A stretch of DNA of 64,000 nucleotides, taken from positions 1,054,001-1,118,000 of the forward strand of contig NZ_JAFFJX010000001.1 of the NCBI RefSeq assembly GCF_016924755.1, given 5' to 3'. Numbering within the stretch: position 1 is the first letter of the stretch; every line of letters begins with the position of its first letter. A model generated the notes under the pieces. It saw only the letters and a list, made by a program, of their open reading frames with translations, was not told the origin of the DNA and did no database searches. Made by a program: the position numbers and the translations under genes. Below are positions 63,624 to 64,000 of the stretch, in pieces. The stretch comes from Longitalea arenae. GTDB lineage: Bacteria > Bacteroidota > Bacteroidia > Chitinophagales > Chitinophagaceae.

Positions 63624-64000
63624 ATGAAAGAACAATTATTAGCAACTGTTGAAAATTCAAAGAATTACACATTGCAGGTGGCCAATGCCATGCCCGACAA
63701 AGGGTATCAGTACAAACCGGCGGGCGCTGGTTGGAATTTCGGCGAGTTATTGCACCATATCGGTTATGGGATCCAATGGTGGCAGGATAATTACATTACA
63801 GGGAAAAAAACCAGTTGGGATCCCCCACCCGCAACGGTTAACAAAAAGGAGATCATCACCTATCTCACTAACGCCTATAATACCCTGCAAAAAACGATCA
63901 AACAACAATCACTTACCGAAGAAGCCCGCAAAGGAGTTCATGCCACTATAGATCACATTACCCATCATCGGGGGCAAGCCGTTCTCTATTTGCGGACAAA
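63624..64000 (+). CDS. DinB-like (DUF664/YfiT-type) metal-binding protein, 3' end outside window
   Basis: An open frame of 125 codons runs off the end of the window, starting MKEQLLATVENSKNYTL. The four-helix-bundle DinB superfamily is suggested by AMPDKGYQYKP, the helix with FGELLHHIGYGIQWW (first histidine ligand) and the last visible helix IDHITHHRGQAVLYLR, which carries the H-x3-H-R-x-Q motif (second and third metal ligands). Members are small metal-binding proteins, some of them thiol transferases or damage-inducible proteins; a specific role cannot be given. The frame is complete enough to recognise the family, and only a few dozen residues should be missing. Confidence 0.8.
   Translation, partial: MKEQLLATVENSKNYTLQVANAMPDKGYQYKPAGAGWNFGELLHHIGYGIQWWQDNYITGKKTSWDPPPATVNKKEIITYLTNAYNTLQKTIKQQSLTEEARKGVHATIDHITHHRGQAVLYLRT

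Noticed and set aside
1-64000. CRISPR arrays, tRNA/rRNA genes, transposases, phage genes and integration sites
   Set aside because: I looked for direct repeats with regular spacers, cloverleaf-like sequences, recombinase or transposase motifs and found none that could be supported. The SusC stop is not accompanied by an insertion.

Overview
The window is chromosomal DNA of a glycan-degrading member of Bacteroidota, most likely family Chitinophagaceae (Niastella/Chitinophaga-like). This rests on four SusC/SusD gene pairs, an ECF sigma/FecR/STN-SusC signalling set, lipoprotein signal peptides on every SusD, candidate TAnnTTTG promoter boxes and the near absence of Shine-Dalgarno sequences. The organism is inferred from gene families, not from a marker gene. 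I found no rRNA, tRNA, CRISPR array, transposase or phage gene.

Layout. 1-8316: housekeeping and envelope genes (3' part of polyphosphate kinase, a SdiA-regulated-like lipoprotein, an outer-membrane barrel with a kinase-like N-terminal half, a GAF protein, an LpxR-like lipid A deacylase). 8571-14870: ROK regulator with SusC/SusD pair 1, closed by an intrinsic terminator. 14963-17300: rmuC and a DeoR-type repressor. 17713-30711: locus 2, with SusC (interrupted by one in-frame TAA), SusD, GH29 fucosidase, GH20 hexosaminidase, GntP permease, RidA, KDG kinase and M19 dipeptidase. 31245-32763: a glycosyltransferase and a coiled-coil protein. 32770-51864: locus 3, with ECF sigma factor, FecR anti-sigma, STN-SusC, SusD, two GH29, GH35, GH3, GH2 and a SUMF1-like/sialidase-like fusion. 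52372-61963: locus 4, with SusC, SusD, a giant FG-GAP/ASPIC-UnbV protein and a PAP2/vanadium-haloperoxidase-like enzyme. 62705-64000: an AraC regulator and the start of a DinB-like protein.

How the genes work together. Loci 2 and 3 look like polysaccharide utilisation loci for fucosylated, galactose- and hexosamine-containing glycans: SusC/SusD would import oligosaccharides and the exported glycosidases trim fucose, galactose, HexNAc and beta-linked mannose or glucosamine. Locus 3 carries its own sensing system. The tail of locus 2 suggests catabolism of a sugar acid or amino-sugar acid to 2-keto-3-deoxygluconate, or of a D-amino acid compound. Pairs 1 and 3 resemble each other, as do pairs 2 and 4, giving an A-B-A-B order.

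The items most worth a second look are the kinase-like/Omp85 fusion (2128-4665), the SUMF1-like/sialidase-like fusion lacking the formylglycine-enzyme cysteines (49873-51864), the FG-GAP plus haloperoxidase-like pair (57175-61963), the nonsense codon in SusC 2, and a set of 7-bp-periodic intergenic repeats.
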